From: Pampus argenteus
Taxonomy: Eukaryota > Chordata > Actinopteri > Scombriformes > Stromateidae
NCBI GenBank assembly: GCA_036937835.1
Contig: CM072881.1
Location: forward strand, 9,310,001-9,374,000
Direction of reading: 5' to 3'
Length of the DNA stretch: 64,000 nucleotides
The position numbers and the translations under genes were made by a program. The notes under the pieces are model-generated. The model worked only from the letters and a program-made list of their open reading frames with translations, made no database searches and was not told the origin of the DNA. Positions 39,237 through 52,404 of this stretch are shown piece by piece (the first letter of the stretch is position 1; each line of letters begins with the position of its first letter).

Positions 39237-42200
39237 TCACTGTCCACAACATACAATCTCTGCCTCTATCCTCCAGCTGCGCAACTTCCTCTTCAGCTCT
39301 GTCCTCACCTGTACCCAGCGTGGAGGTCATTTCAGAGTTAATTTGAATGAATAATTAAAAGTCATTCATTGTGGTATTAATCTGATCATGACCATGTAGT
39401 AATATGCTTAAGGACACATTTTAATCTTCAACATTCAGGCAAAAAAAGAAAGAAAAAGAAATTACAAACCTCTTTATTGGCATAGCAGTAGAGAACAGCC
39501 ACCAGTAAGCCCTGCAGATAGGCCAAAGTTTAAGAAAAGTGCTGTTTAGTTTAACCAACGTGCACTGTTTTTGCAATACAGGAACACATGCCAGCAGTAG
39601 CAAGCAGTCACTCTCGGGTCCAACTGAACCTACCTGAAACGAATTGAGAAAAAGGGTGAAGAAGACTTTAATGTAGCGCAGAACCCCTGTGGTCTGTTCA
39701 TCTGTAGCGAAGATAAATATGACCTCATGAATCCCAAACAGAGGAATGAGGGTCAGGGTTGCCTTGGCAAGCCTAAGGGGACAAACAAAAACAGCAAAGC
39801 AATTTGTCACAACACCATATACATAGTTTTTATTTTTATTTTTTTTTGTCAACGTCAATTTTTATTTCTCTTTCTCCTCTGAAACATGCTGAGACAAACT
39901 TGCCGAAGTTTGTAATCGGGGTATCCACTCTGGTTGCTGGCTCGCAATTTGGAAAGAATGACTTTCAGGATCTTCACGAAAATTAGAAAGTTGATCTGTT
40001 GATCAGAAAATGAAAATAAGAAATTGCTGTATTTTAGTTATTACACAAATGGGTCAAACGTTTTAATTAAGTAAGTAATTTAGTAAGTTCTTACTAGTGA
40101 AGCAAAAAGAATTGGGAAACGAATGATCCACCAGTAGATCATGTTCTCATTGACGGCCCAACACCTGTGAAGAAAAGGCAGGTATTATTATTCAAATACT
40201 GTCTAATCCTGTGGGTGCAGAGGTCTATACATGACATAATAGAGCATGATGAGAACAGGCGCATGCACACACACACACTTACTCTTTGTTTTCTTTTAAT
40301 AGCTTCATCACTACCCAGGGAACCACAAATAGAACTGGGGTTCCTAGGACAAACCCAATAAAAAAGGCTTTGAAAAGCAAGCATAAGAACAAAATAACAG
40401 GTGGATCTTGTGTTTCCATGACATCTCTCTATAGGAGACACACTGCTGTCATACGGCATCTGCTGTCACATAAGCCTGCTAAAGAGATGGAACTCACCCC
40501 AGCCGAGACAGATGTAAGGCAAGTTTTTGTTGTTGTCGATGAACACTGAGGCAATAAGCACGGAGTACAAATAAATAGCTTCTCCAAAGAACCAGAAGTG
40601 GTTGGCCAGAACACAGTACTGCATCATCACCTGTGCTATCCTGCAGCCGAGAGCAGCCTGAAGAGACGAAGACACGAAGACACACACACATTACAGAATA
40701 CTCAAACGTGCCTCATTAAAAGTATCTGAATTTGTTAGCTTTCATCTAGGGCACATCCACTACTGACCAACAATAAACAACAGGAACAACAAGATATTGA
40801 CACCCACCTGGTGACTGAGCATTTCACTCACATCGGTCTGTTTCATGATTTCCCTTCCCCAGTGGCGCTCCAGCATGGTGTCTTTAACTATGACGGATAC
40901 AGCTCGCAGGACGAAGGACATGAAGAGGTTAGCGTGAATGTAGTTCCTCGTGCAATGCAGTTTCCTGTCAGGGGGACGTACAAATATAATAATGTTTGTC
41001 AAACGAGAGGCAGAAGTCAAGAAGACACTTGGTTGGTTGTGCTTGTGGTCCTTCACTATCATCTATCATCATATGACAACAGACACAATTGCACATTTCT
41101 TAGACAGCTTACCTAAAGCCCAGAAGAATGATAAGAGCCGTTATGAGTGTGAAGAGGGACAAGGAATAGCCAACAGTGTACAACATCCTGAAGCTCACCA
41201 TCAGTTGTTTCAACCACAACTGAAAAGAAAAGAGACAAATTCACGATACCTAAAACAGGCACTGAAGAGCTAAAGCATAAAAACCAGAAATGTATACATA
41301 ACAAATGGCAAAAATTAATTCAAATAGTGTTTTTACATGTAAAATCCAGCCCAAATATGTACCATAAAGACCCACATAACATCAGGAAGTTTGAGTTATA
41401 TGGGTGAATGAAGAATCTGATTCTTGTACTGCATTTTTGCACAAGATGCTGGAAATCTTAGATCATGTCTCTCTTGTCAGGTCATTAATGTGTGTATGTC
41501 TCCAGCCAGTTACATTACTGTTACTATTTACTGACTCATTTTCACAGGAGACATTTTGAATGTCATAGGAGGAAAAGCACAGGTGGAACTGATGACATTA
41601 ACGATAACGAACCATCGTGCACTATACCATACTGGGTCATGAATTTGGAAAAACCTAAAGGGGGATATAGCCATAATTCCATATAAATGTTATTAATTGC
41701 ACCTTCTGCTTTTCCTACTTTGCCATGTCAACATGTCTGTTGTGGTCAGTCAGTCTGTAATTAGACCTCAGCATTAAGTAGGTGGGCCTATACCGGTTTA
41801 TGCAAACAACAGCTAAATTTGTCTGAGAGTCAAATGTTTGCTGTAATTGTAGTTGGAAAAAAGCAACTTTTTACACAATAGTGATGTACGGTCTACAAGG
41901 AAGCTACTATTATTATTTTATTAGTTGATTTTTGACACCTGTCTAATATAAATGTTAAGTAACAAAGAGTGCTACTGAGGCCGGCGACCTTTTGGTTACT
42001 GTACCTCCTGAGATGTGACCTCTTTTTCCTCTTCACACTGTGTCATGTCCCTCCACACCTTCCCACTGTCCTCCGTCTCCCAGAAGCCGTCGGCACCACA
42101 CCGACGACGCACAACTCCCTGGGACACTAGATGAGAAACACTCATTCATTAACTCCTCATTCCTAATTAGGCTCATGGTGTGTTAAAGCCAGTCACAGCA

Positions 42201-42920
42201 TGCTTTGGGCAGGAGACAGGTAAATAGTGATAATGATATCGTGCTCAAATGAACGGACCCACTTCCTTCCCAACCAGCATCACCACCATGTAAAAGTTTG
42301 ACTTATTAATAGTGTAATCTACCTTTATAATACCAGGGCAGATAGAAGGGGCAGGAGACGTTGACCACAGAGCCAGCAGGACTATCCGGCCAGCAGGCGT
42401 ATCTGTCAAATGATCTGTTACAGAAGACGCCTGCTAGAAAAGGCAAACAATGAGAAACTGAAAAGATATCTGTTCCTTGACATAAAAACCACACAGGATC
42501 ATTTTAATGCAATAATTTGACATTTTCCTTGTTATGTATCCTCCCCCCTAAATCATACCTTGAGGGAGGGGCTCATTTCCAATCATTTTGATACAGTCTT
42601 CTTTATACTGGACCCACTTCCGATATGTCTCCTCTAAGACTTTCCCACTGGCCATCTCAACCTGTAAAGATATTTAAAAAAAAATACATTACAAACTGCA
42701 TCTTCATTCCCACATAAAAAACCTCCCTCCACCCTCACATGTCAATATTTATTTGTCTTAAAAGTCTTTGGGGGAGTTGAATTTTTTTTTTTTTTATTTC
42801 ACTGTCAAATCTTTTAGTCAAAAAGATAAGAAAAAAAAGATTAATATCACCAAAACTAACCATTGGTATTTTGAGAAACAGCAGACAGATCAAAGCCATA
42901 ATGTCTTGTGTCCTACCCAT
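39237..42920 (-). CDS. Glucagon-receptor-family class B GPCR
   Basis: A secretin-family peptide-hormone receptor expected to signal through Gs/cAMP. The joined product is 431 aa to the first stop. Signal peptide: MGRTQDIMALICLLFLKIPM. The extracellular domain keeps six cysteines (in KEDC, VFCN, YACW, VSCP, RRCG, TQCE). Seven membrane segments follow, with LHCTRNYIHANLF (TM2), GCRIAQVMMQYC (TM3), GWGTPVLFVVPW (TM4), ECL2 CW, LTLIPLFGIHEVIF (TM6) and NSFQGLLVAVLYCYANKE (TM7, partly on the 42-bp exon typical of the family). The tail after NKE is only 23 residues, ending CCGQ. Exons: 42861-42920, 42559-42661, 42323-42433, 42005-42126, 41113-41219, 40808-40964, 40498-40657, 40283-40343, 40095-40164, 39904-39995, 39634-39772, 39470-39511, 39237-39308; 1296 nt. 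It resembles GCGR/GLP1R/GIPR about equally. The subtype missing from mammals (GCRPR/GRLR) is my leading guess, so no symbol is given. Confidence 0.9.
39773..39903 (-). other. GC-AG intron of the class B GPCR
   Basis: The donor reads TTCG|GCAAGT. It joins DYKLR to LAKATLTL in frame, exactly as in other glucagon-family receptors. The GT four bases downstream would shift the frame. Confidence 0.85.
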
Positions 42921-45242
42921 CACTGCTGTTCGTTCTTCTTTACCGGAAAGTCTGAGAGGAGGAAAGAAAAAGTACAATTCAGACTGCTGAAGAGTGCGTC
43001 ATAAGTGTTGAGTTCAACGCCGTAAGTGTAGGCCAAAATTATAGTTCAAAGGCATTTTTCAGAGTGCATATTCATCCATCAGTTGATCAGTTGAATTGTT
43101 CGCAATGACTGTACCAAGAATTTTCAAAATTATAATACTACTGCACCAATAAAAAGCTTTAACTGTTGTAAATTATAAATATTACTTCCTGCACATCCAT
43201 CACGAGGAAAGACTTTTCAAAAGAAAGTCCTGCTCGTTGGTTTACTGCCAGTCACATACATTATATAACTGATAACATACTGTAGTCTCCAACTTCAAGA
43301 TATGTCTGGAAAATGTACCATTTTTCCATTTTTCTTTCCTTGTTAGGTTTTTTTTGATGATTACTTCAATTATTTTAAGGTGAGCACAGAGAAACTTTCC
43401 CTCTTCATAAGATGAATGTGAAAAACGCACACACATCACTCTACATGGTAAAAGTCAAACATCCAAGTGCAGTCTTGCCAGTTCCTTTTAACCTGGAACC
43501 CACTTAGAGTCTTATGTGAGATTCTTAAATCAATCATTGGGAGAGAGTAATAATCTACGGTATAAAAATATACCATTCCTCGTTAAAATTGGACTACCGA
43601 AGAAATGACAGAAACATGTGTGTAACAGCATTTGACCTAATCCCTCCTGCTGCAGCTGTCTGCACAAGGCAGATAAAAAAAAATACACTGCAAAACTTAG
43701 TATGAGACCAGCTGAGGTAAAACTTAACAAAGTCTCAACTTTAAATGCACTTAGAACAAAGTCAAGCACATTACAGGTTTAAAAAACATATGAATTATAA
43801 TTATTTTTATGTTGGACAATATTTTTATAATCTCATTAAAAAATGATATTTCTTGTTTTTTGTTTCAATTTCCTGTCAGTCAAACTATTGTTTGACCACA
43901 AGGCAGTATAGATGACTCATGGGACAAAATTGAAGAATATTTTAGCAAAGAGAGTAGAGGTGCTGCTAGGTTAACCTAAAGGCCCTGCATTTATTAGCAA
44001 AGCAGACTCAGGGGGCCCCATGTCACCGCTGCCGTCTGTGGGGGTCCCACCTCAGGCTCAGTGCAGCCTGCCTCTGTGCACTGTGCATCAACAGGCTGCC
44101 AAAACACTGATTTGATTTCTCTCTCCTGGTAGGTGGCATTTACCAATCATTGCCTGTGGCAGCTAAAGAAATGAGACCACAACAGGTTTGTTTTTCTTTA
44201 TGTCCTTTAAATGTCCAGTCTATAGATCTTTGTTGGACATGATGGCAGGCGGCATAAACGTCATTTATTCTAGTCAAAAACAAAAAAAACCCCAAAAAAA
44301 TCATTATTCCAAGTCAGGCGTGCTTGTTTATATAAAACCACTTGACAACACCTTATTTCCCACACTCGTCTCCTCTGGGTTATGCTTCAAAATCCAGGGT
44401 TGAGATCATCGATGTCAGTTGAAGAGCAAAATGATCTCAACAAGCTGTGAATGTTTTTACATGTAAACCTGCACGGCTCTGATTTTCAAGTGTGAGTCCA
44501 CGGTTACTGAAATAGCAGCTGTAATGTGATTCACAGCTTTTTATACAGTGTGTCTGTTTTGCCTCTCAATTTGTTGTGAATCAGTGCAGTGTGGACCACA
44601 CTGGTCTTTTGGGGCTCATTAGGGCTCCACACAAAGGGCACAAATTAAAACTGTAAGGGATAAATTTCAAACTGCTTGCTCAAATTGAACGTTGACCTGT
44701 ACTTGTGCTTTTCACCAGGCATGAATGTGTTTGTTTGTTTGTCATCTTTTTACTGCAAAGTTGCAGTTAGCCTGCGTTTCTTTCCTTGCCTGTAATGTTT
44801 ACCAGTATGCAGTAGACGTGCAGATATTCAATCACAGACACTATAAAGTCTAAAGCAGTCGATATAATGCACTGACTGAGTCATAAAGTAACAAATAAAT
44901 AAAAAAATAAAAAAATAAAAACAAGAGCTGACCAGCAAACATTTAAGCTACAGCTTATATATATATATATTTAAATTCTGAAATATATATATAAATTGCT
45001 CGTCGATCTTAATCACGATCACGTCAGTTGAAAATATATATATATATATATATATATTTTAAAAAGATGAAAACATTATTGCAATGATTAAGTAAAAACG
45101 ATACAAGATGAAAAGCACCAGATACTCTATTACTTTTTTTTTTTTTTTTTTGCCCTCTTACATGATGTTGGGCGTTTTAGGACATCTTCTGCATTAAAAT
45201 AGTTGCAGTAACTGACAATAAAACATAGAGACTGTCACTTAC
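42921..45242 (-). other. First intron of the GPCR (5' UTR intron)
   Basis: The exon carrying the start codon probably begins near 42953, after a CTCTCAG acceptor. The remaining 2.3 kb up to the candidate first exon holds no open frame of note. It carries a TA/AT repeat tract at about 44957-45058 and short T and A runs. Confidence 0.5.
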
Positions 45243-45400
45243 AGATAAATGCTCCTCTTCTCTCAGAGACGCGGTGTGAGACAGCTCCGTCCTGAGCCTG
45301 GTTTCTGTGACAGACAGGTTGCACCTGAACTGATGCGCCGCTCAACACAAAGTGCCGCTGAATGCATTCATTTCTCCACTGCTGCCGGTCAACATTATTT
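45243..45400 (-). other. Candidate non-coding first exon of the GPCR
   Basis: On the - strand a strong donor (ATTTATCT|GTAAGTGA) ends a GC-richer segment running from about 45400 to 45243. It lies at a plausible distance from the start-codon exon. The 5' limit is not defined by anything visible and the exon is inferred only from the donor and base composition. Confidence 0.35.
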
Positions 45401-48400
45401 TATATATTTTTTTAATAATCGAGCAATTCCTCGTCCCTTTTTTTGTCTGCTACGGCTCGTCAAACTATCCGTAAAGTGGTGTGTTCCCATCGATTGAACG
45501 CACACGGAATAAAAGTCACACTACATCCTTTGTCCAGTCAATCGATGCGATTGATTATATGTCATATTGTATTTTTTCCTTCTATGCATTCAAGAACAGG
45601 CAGAAAAAATAATTATACCTGCACGACATTAGAAAAGCAAAGGAAGGGATTCAGGACATGCGTATAGTTTATGAATGTAAATGAGCCATGCCATTCGTGC
45701 CATAACTGGTGCCTTTTTGTTGGGGGTTCATTCATGTTGAATTCACAGCTTCAGGAGGCAGGTTCTTGACTCCTGTGCTCTGAAAGTTGACAAATTGCTT
45801 ACAAAACACTCAAAAAATAGAATATTAAAATGGTCAAATTGAGTTTATTTGGGATAAACTGGGTTTAATTTTAGGATTAGGACAATTCATTCATTTTTTA
45901 AGGGATTTGTAAGCAGGCTAACTAATCAAGAACTTTAAATAAGCTGGCATATCCTTGACAACAAGATTAATGTTTTGCATGTCATATCATGACGATTATT
46001 ACTTGGAATATTTAGTTTTGATCAGATTCAATTAGGTTAGACTAACCAAATAGTACACTTAGTACAGTAGTGGTAGAGACATCAGCTCAGGATTCCTATT
46101 CAGCCTCGATGCCTGAATACAGGAAAAATAAAGAAAACAATAATGAAAACCTTCATTTGTTTTCATGGTAACAACAAAAGACTTTCTATCATTTCTGTCA
46201 TTCGACATGCTTAAAACACCAAACCACCTTGAAACTGATGAAGAACTGTATGTCATGTATGTAATCAATATAATCAAGCAGCTGTACTTTCTTGGTCATT
46301 CATGCTGCCGGAGCTTTTTGTCAGTATTATGTTGTTATTGTGAAGACTTGAAATGAATTAAATTATGAATTAAAACTCATTCTGCAGTACAGATTCTCTG
46401 AATAACACCAGGAAATGAATCTAAAAATGTAAAACATGATTACAATGATGGAGCAGATTACACGTAGAAGCACATTTCCTCACTGATGTCTGGCATATCC
46501 AAAAATGTCTACATCAACGTGTTAGTCAGGCACTAATTGGCTCAACATGCCAACAGTCAAAACCTTTGCCTTTCTCTCTTTTATGACATTTTGAAGGCAC
46601 AGATATGGGTTTGAGATGTCTTTATTCGTGCAGTAAATGTGAATGGAAGCAAGTGAAATCAAAGATAGGTTTTCTTTTCCGGCTTTGATTACTATCATCC
46701 TCCTGTGGAGATTAATGATGCTGAAGAAGAGCCAAATACAGCCAAATCATTTTAATTTGATTCTGTCATTCTGCTGGTTGTTTCTCTGATGCCATTCCTT
46801 CATTCGAACTTTAAATATTCAATTATTGTCTCTGTGAATTGAAAAAAAAAAGGGCTGGCTTTCCTCTCTGCATATTAAGTAAATGGAGTATAAATGTAAT
46901 GTAAATGTGGAGGACGCTGGACGAATGAGAAGTGACATGTCTGGTTAGAGCCTTGACAGCATTTTTTTTTACGGGGGGTGGGACTGTCATGTCCCATTCA
47001 TCTGTCTAAACTCATGTGTCAATCTGTGACAGAAAAAAATAAAAAAAAATAAAAAAATCTCCAGAACTATCAGCACCAAAAATTGACTCCTGCTAGCACA
47101 AATAAACAGGAATCTGAAGTAGAATTGCATTTACTGAGAGTGAGACGTGACACATATGACTTTTTATTTCTGGATTTCTGTTCAAATCATTATGTGTCAT
47201 CCGTGTTGTTTTTGCTTATATAACTGTTGTTGAATAAATACCTGCAGAGTAAGCCAGTGCAAGCTCTGAAGCATTTCAGACCTCTGCAATATCAATGAGC
47301 TGTTGAGGTTTAGGGATAGAAAACACGAAAACATTTTGCTATGATTTGGGAAAAGCTGGCTGGAAAATATGTGTGATATGTAGCCGTAACTGAAGGTTTC
47401 CGCCTCCTTTGAATATTGGTACAGTGCTTTGAAACTTGCAAGTGTAATGCAATTAATAGAATTGTGAAATAAAGCTTGAAATAAAGCTTGAAATAAAGGT
47501 GGATCTCAAAGAAAAAGCCTGACTGAACAGTACATTTGTGTTCCCATAAGTCTCTGTACTAAGATGGAAGTCGGTGTGCATTCATGTATTTTTATTATGG
47601 AACAATATCTGTGCACCGACCTGTGTCAAATCTTCTGCCATGCATGAAACCTTAAGAGTCTGAAACTCTCAAGCTCTAATCCATACAAATATAATACTGA
47701 CTATAAATGCAGCGTTTTGCAAAACCTGGGAAATCCTTTGCAACGTTTTAACATTTGCAACTCAACATTCAGGATTTCTTAAAGGGACAACAACATTTTT
47801 TTTTTCCCTTTTCTTGGATATTAGTTCCTTTGTATAACATATTCTTCATTACAAGGACAGACATCTGATAATCATTAATTACCTTTCAGATTTGCTTTGT
47901 TAGAGAGAGGGTAGATATTCTGTGTTAAAAAATAGAAACAAGTATAATATTAGTGATAAGAAACTTGAATGTAAAAATACTACTGGATGAAGCTTTTTAA
48001 TCAAGCATTGTAATGTGTAGTTAATTTGATAATTTGGATATTGAACTCATTAGCATACTTCAATATAGTATGTCGTGATGATTATGCTTGGACATCAGGC
48101 AAATGAAGTGCCTCTAGTAGGAAATTTATGCTGTGAGTTGACAAAAAAAGAAAATTTCATTGGCAATGCAGGCTGCAGTGGGCTTGGATACAATTCATAC
48201 TGTATTGATATGCAAATATAAGACAATTAGAAATGAGTGCAAAATGCAAAGAAGATGAAGATGCGCTCAATCCTTGTGAGGAATTCTGCATTTAATATTC
48301 TGCATTTGACCCTTCTTATATACACGTACATGTACACACTACTAGGGCAACCGCAAATACAGGGAGAGCATGCAGACAAACCACACAGAAGGGACTTGGA

Positions 48401-50034
48401 ATTGTGCAGGAAATATGTATGATGTTTACACATCCCTCTGAATCCCAGTTTAGACTCCACATGTCAATAGAGGAAAGATTTTGTGTGTGTATGCGTGTGT
48501 TGGTGTTTGTTTGTCTATGTATGTATGTATCATTCGAAATCATACCCATCCATGGTCTATATGTTCTGTACACAAGCAATGCAGCCAGAGGAATAACACG
48601 TGTGACATATTATTAAGACAAGTGCAGAGCGTTGAGCCAAACATAAAACAAATGTTTACAATTTCATTTGACAGAAAAGCATCTGGCTCTCCCGTTTGTG
48701 AAACAGCTCCAGCCTCTGTTTCTGCAGAAAATATGACAAAGTTCCCCTGAAACAGGAAGCAGAGTACACTGCTTCCTGTGGTCACTCAATACCATCTTGT
48801 AATTGACTTGCAATTCACAGCTTGGCTATGAATGCTGGCTGCTTGTGTTTATGGCTGGCAGATTATGTAATATCACTGCTGTTGGAGGCAGAAATATGAC
48901 AAAAAAGCGTATAGCAACATCATGCTGCTTGATGCCACTGTCAGTTGGTGTATTTCCATCTCTTGCCACACCTGATATGTAAAACTATGCATAGTTTCAA
49001 CACTATAAGGTTCCACGAACCCAGGATTGAAAATACCCTTATATATAACTCAATTCACATGCTAAGTTGTTTGTCATTTTTACTTCCAAATTCACAATAT
49101 GCACAAAGCCAAAAATAGGCCTCTTGATGTCACAGTAGGAGAAAGCACGCGTGTCATTTTCAGGGTCCTGGCATTGTGCTCGCTCACTGTTGCGCTGTCA
49201 CGATTTACTGAGTCATGTAAATGGAGCAGCTCCTGCGCTTTGCCTACAGTAACAAGTCAGGCTACTGCCAGGAAGAATGGTCAATGAAAGGCAACATGGA
49301 AACAATAAAAATCATAATAATAATTCATTATTTGCACGGGGAAAAAAAACAGACCTCTAATCCAAATAAGAAACTTCAATCAAAGGAAAGTTTGTGTTGC
49401 TACAGCCAAGGTCAGTTGAGTTATAGCACAAGGGCCATACATTCTTTACTGGGGACCTAAATATTTTCGTTGCTATGGCTACCAAGATTCAATTGCTGCT
49501 TCTTAAGTCGCTAAAATATGTAATAAGTGCTGGTGTGTCGCCGTTTTTTCTTTCTGCGGCCTGAATAGAGAAAATGAGCAGATGGATATGGAAATACATG
49601 TGTATGCAGCCCTGCATCAGCAACTTCAATTTTTCCCTGTGTGACGTACACACAGCGGCTTGTCAGGTGGACCCCTACTGACCTAATGATTTATTCCACA
49701 TCAATTGCTACGTGGCAATACAGTGACGCTCCATATTACACGAACAATTAGGAATATACAGTGCAACAGGTTATTCTATAGCGACTATACAGTCAAATCA
49801 GTATTTGTGGTACACAACTAGAGTCAGACAGACACAATGAATTAAACAGTTGATGCAAATTACCCAAGAATTATTAAACCAGTCAGATCCATCATGACAT
49901 AACGTGTCGTTGAATGTGTCTTATTGTCAGCACAGTAAGATGGCAAGGTGGTTTGTCTCATACTTTAAAAGATCTTTGCCCTTTGTAGAAATAACAGATC
50001 AAAATAAAACAGCCATGCGTATGCCGATGTCCAT
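45401..50034. other. Intergenic spacer between nlrc3 3' end and the GPCR
   Basis: No gene recognised in about 4.6 kb. It includes a three-copy 12-base repeat (AAATAAAGCTTG type) at about 47466-47498. A long, relatively non-repetitive stretch at about 46480-46960 could be conserved non-coding sequence. The open frames around 48.2-48.7 kb show no family resemblance. Confidence 0.6.
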
Positions 50035-50040
50035 TTTATT
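50035..50040 (-). terminator. Candidate polyadenylation signal for nlrc3
   Basis: AATAAA on the - strand, about 310 bases beyond the nlrc3 stop codon. Confidence 0.5.
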
Positions 50041-50351
50041 TCTGTGCACTCAGATTCATTTGTGCAAATTGAGCAAATATACAGAATCGTTAGACATGTT
50101 AGACGTCGTAATTGAGACGAATGAGGGAGGGATACGGACTGTATCCTACATAAATATGGTGAAACTCTTAAGTATCTTCAAGCTACTTGCTTCGTGTCAT
50201 AATAAATATGCAGATATCCATCTAAGAATATAGTGAACAAGTATATAAACAGTTACAGAGTGATATTCAGTTTAACTATATTACATAGTATACATGTATT
50301 TCTGATAACAAAGTGTATTGTTATTCCTGTGCTGTGCTGCTCAGTCCTTGG

Positions 50352-52323
50352 TCAGATGTCCACCACGCAGCCTGGAGCGTTGGCTCTTATGGCATCAGAT
50401 ATCACTTTTGCTCCGGATTCTCCGATGCCGTTTCCCTGCAAACTATAGAAACACATAAAAAAACAACAACGTTCAACTACAGCATGTACAGCACTCTTAC
50501 CTGAAATCTTTGTGATACAAACACACACACAAAGTCACACACAGGTACAGTATGTCCGAGCAGCACAGGGAGAGGTGCAGAAAAGAAAACTAACTTTATG
50601 TATGTCAATTGGTGGTTTCCTTTCAGGGCTGTTGCAATGAATATGGCTCCATCCATACCCAGAGAGTTCTCCTGTAGACTGATGATGCACACAGAGACAA
50701 ACCATTATTTCTGTAATTAAATGTCCACGGATATATACATATATTTTTTTTTATAAAGCTTTATTTTAAATTGTAAAATGCAAGTTTTAAATCAACTTTT
50801 GTCTCCAGAAACAAACAAACAGTCCAGTACATATGCATGTGGTGCTATGTTGCAACTAACTAGGCTAACAGTCACTGTTAGTCAACAGGAAATAACAAAC
50901 AGAGCATTGCAAATTCAATGAATTAATTCAGTTTGAATTCCAGAAAATTCGTTTTTTTTTATTTATTGTGTGCATGACATACCAAATGAACTTTTTAAAC
51001 TGGGCAAAGACAATAACTTTGGTCCTTTATGGCTCATTAAAAGGCTCTTATGGCTTACTTCAAGGACTTGAGGCTCCTGTTGCTTTTCAAGGCGTTAGCC
51101 AGGTTCTTCGCTCCTTGCATCCCCACAGCGTTTCCACGTAGACTGAAAAACACCATAGCTGTTACACATATATGACTGAGTGTGTTGCAACACTGGTAAC
51201 ATCAGCAGTGCAGGAGAAATACTGTACAAGAAGTGATAAAGATAAGAAAGATACTACTCCATGCTTTAAGCGTATTCTTCTATACTGTGTTATTGGGTTG
51301 TATTGTTTTTCACTGCTGTTCTGTTGGAGGTAATTGCATTTAAGATGCTTAATAGTTCAGACCGACGAGTGTTAGTTTCAATTTCAATTAAATGCAACTT
51401 TGAAAAAGACTGAAAACCACGATCCTTAAAGGGTAAATGAAAGCGTAAATATAGTGCATTTTCTAGAAAAGCAAATGAAAGGATGTTGATGGATAAAATA
51501 ACCAGACAAGAACGTCTGTAAGCAAATTAAATGCCTGACAAGTCAATGTACTTTGTCACACTGATTTAAAAAACGTAAAACAGTTCAGTTCTACAATTTA
51601 TTTGCCTCATGGTCTACTAACGCCTGTAAATGTTAAAGGAATAGTTATGATTGTATTAAAAGTATGGGTAAATCAAAAATGTATATAATAGTATATATTG
51701 CCCAACCCAGATTATATTTAGATCGGAGAGGCGTATGAGTATTAACACTACACAACAACTCTATTAACAAATAAGATTTGTTGACGTCATGTTTCGTCTT
51801 CAGCGTGTCGCAGAAGTCACAAAGAACACATTCGACAACAGCAGCCAGTTAATTTTAAAGTCCTCCAAAACAGCAAGAGAGAAGCATTGTTGACCCACTT
51901 TGATTGTTCCACTGGTTTTAAATTGCTTGTTTACCACATGTGGGTGAATGTCAAATAAGATTGACACATAAAAGAGCTTGGACTCACTCTAAGGTTTGCA
52001 GGCTATTGTTGGTCATTAGAGCGCCTGCCATTGCAACTGCACCGCTCGTGCCTGCTGAGACCCCCTGGAGACTAAAGAGAGAAAACAACACATTGTCACA
52101 CATGTATTAACTTATATTCGCTGTCTTGACTGTGAATTAATTTTCTGACGAGATGAGTAATAATATGGAATATGGAATATGGCAATGGAATAATCAATCA
52201 CTCGGCACAAAACTAACACTAACCATAATGTACGCAGAGATGTGTTGGTTTTCAGGGCTTCAGCCAGAAAAATTACACCTTCATTTCCAATAGCATTCTC
52301 CTGCAGACTGCAGCAAAGGACAG

Positions 52324-52404
<81 letters not shown>

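Noticed and set aside
39237..39239. TGA read as selenocysteine
   Set aside because: No SECIS-like element recognised in the 3' region and no reason for Sec in a GPCR tail. The CTA G context points to ordinary readthrough.
38902..39354. + strand open frames overlapping the GPCR tail
   Set aside because: Shadows of the - strand coding sequence. Their presence does mean openness of the readthrough frame alone is weak evidence, so the stop context and tail composition carry the argument.
42735..42977. Earlier start for the GPCR (MYFFFPPLRLS...)
   Set aside because: That segment spans a probable acceptor (CTCTCAG near 42953) and weakens the signal peptide; the ATG at 42918-42920 gives a normal one.
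48227..48785. Cluster of overlapping open frames on both strands at 48.2-48.8 kb
   Set aside because: Short, mutually overlapping, no recognisable domains, and no coherent splice sites.
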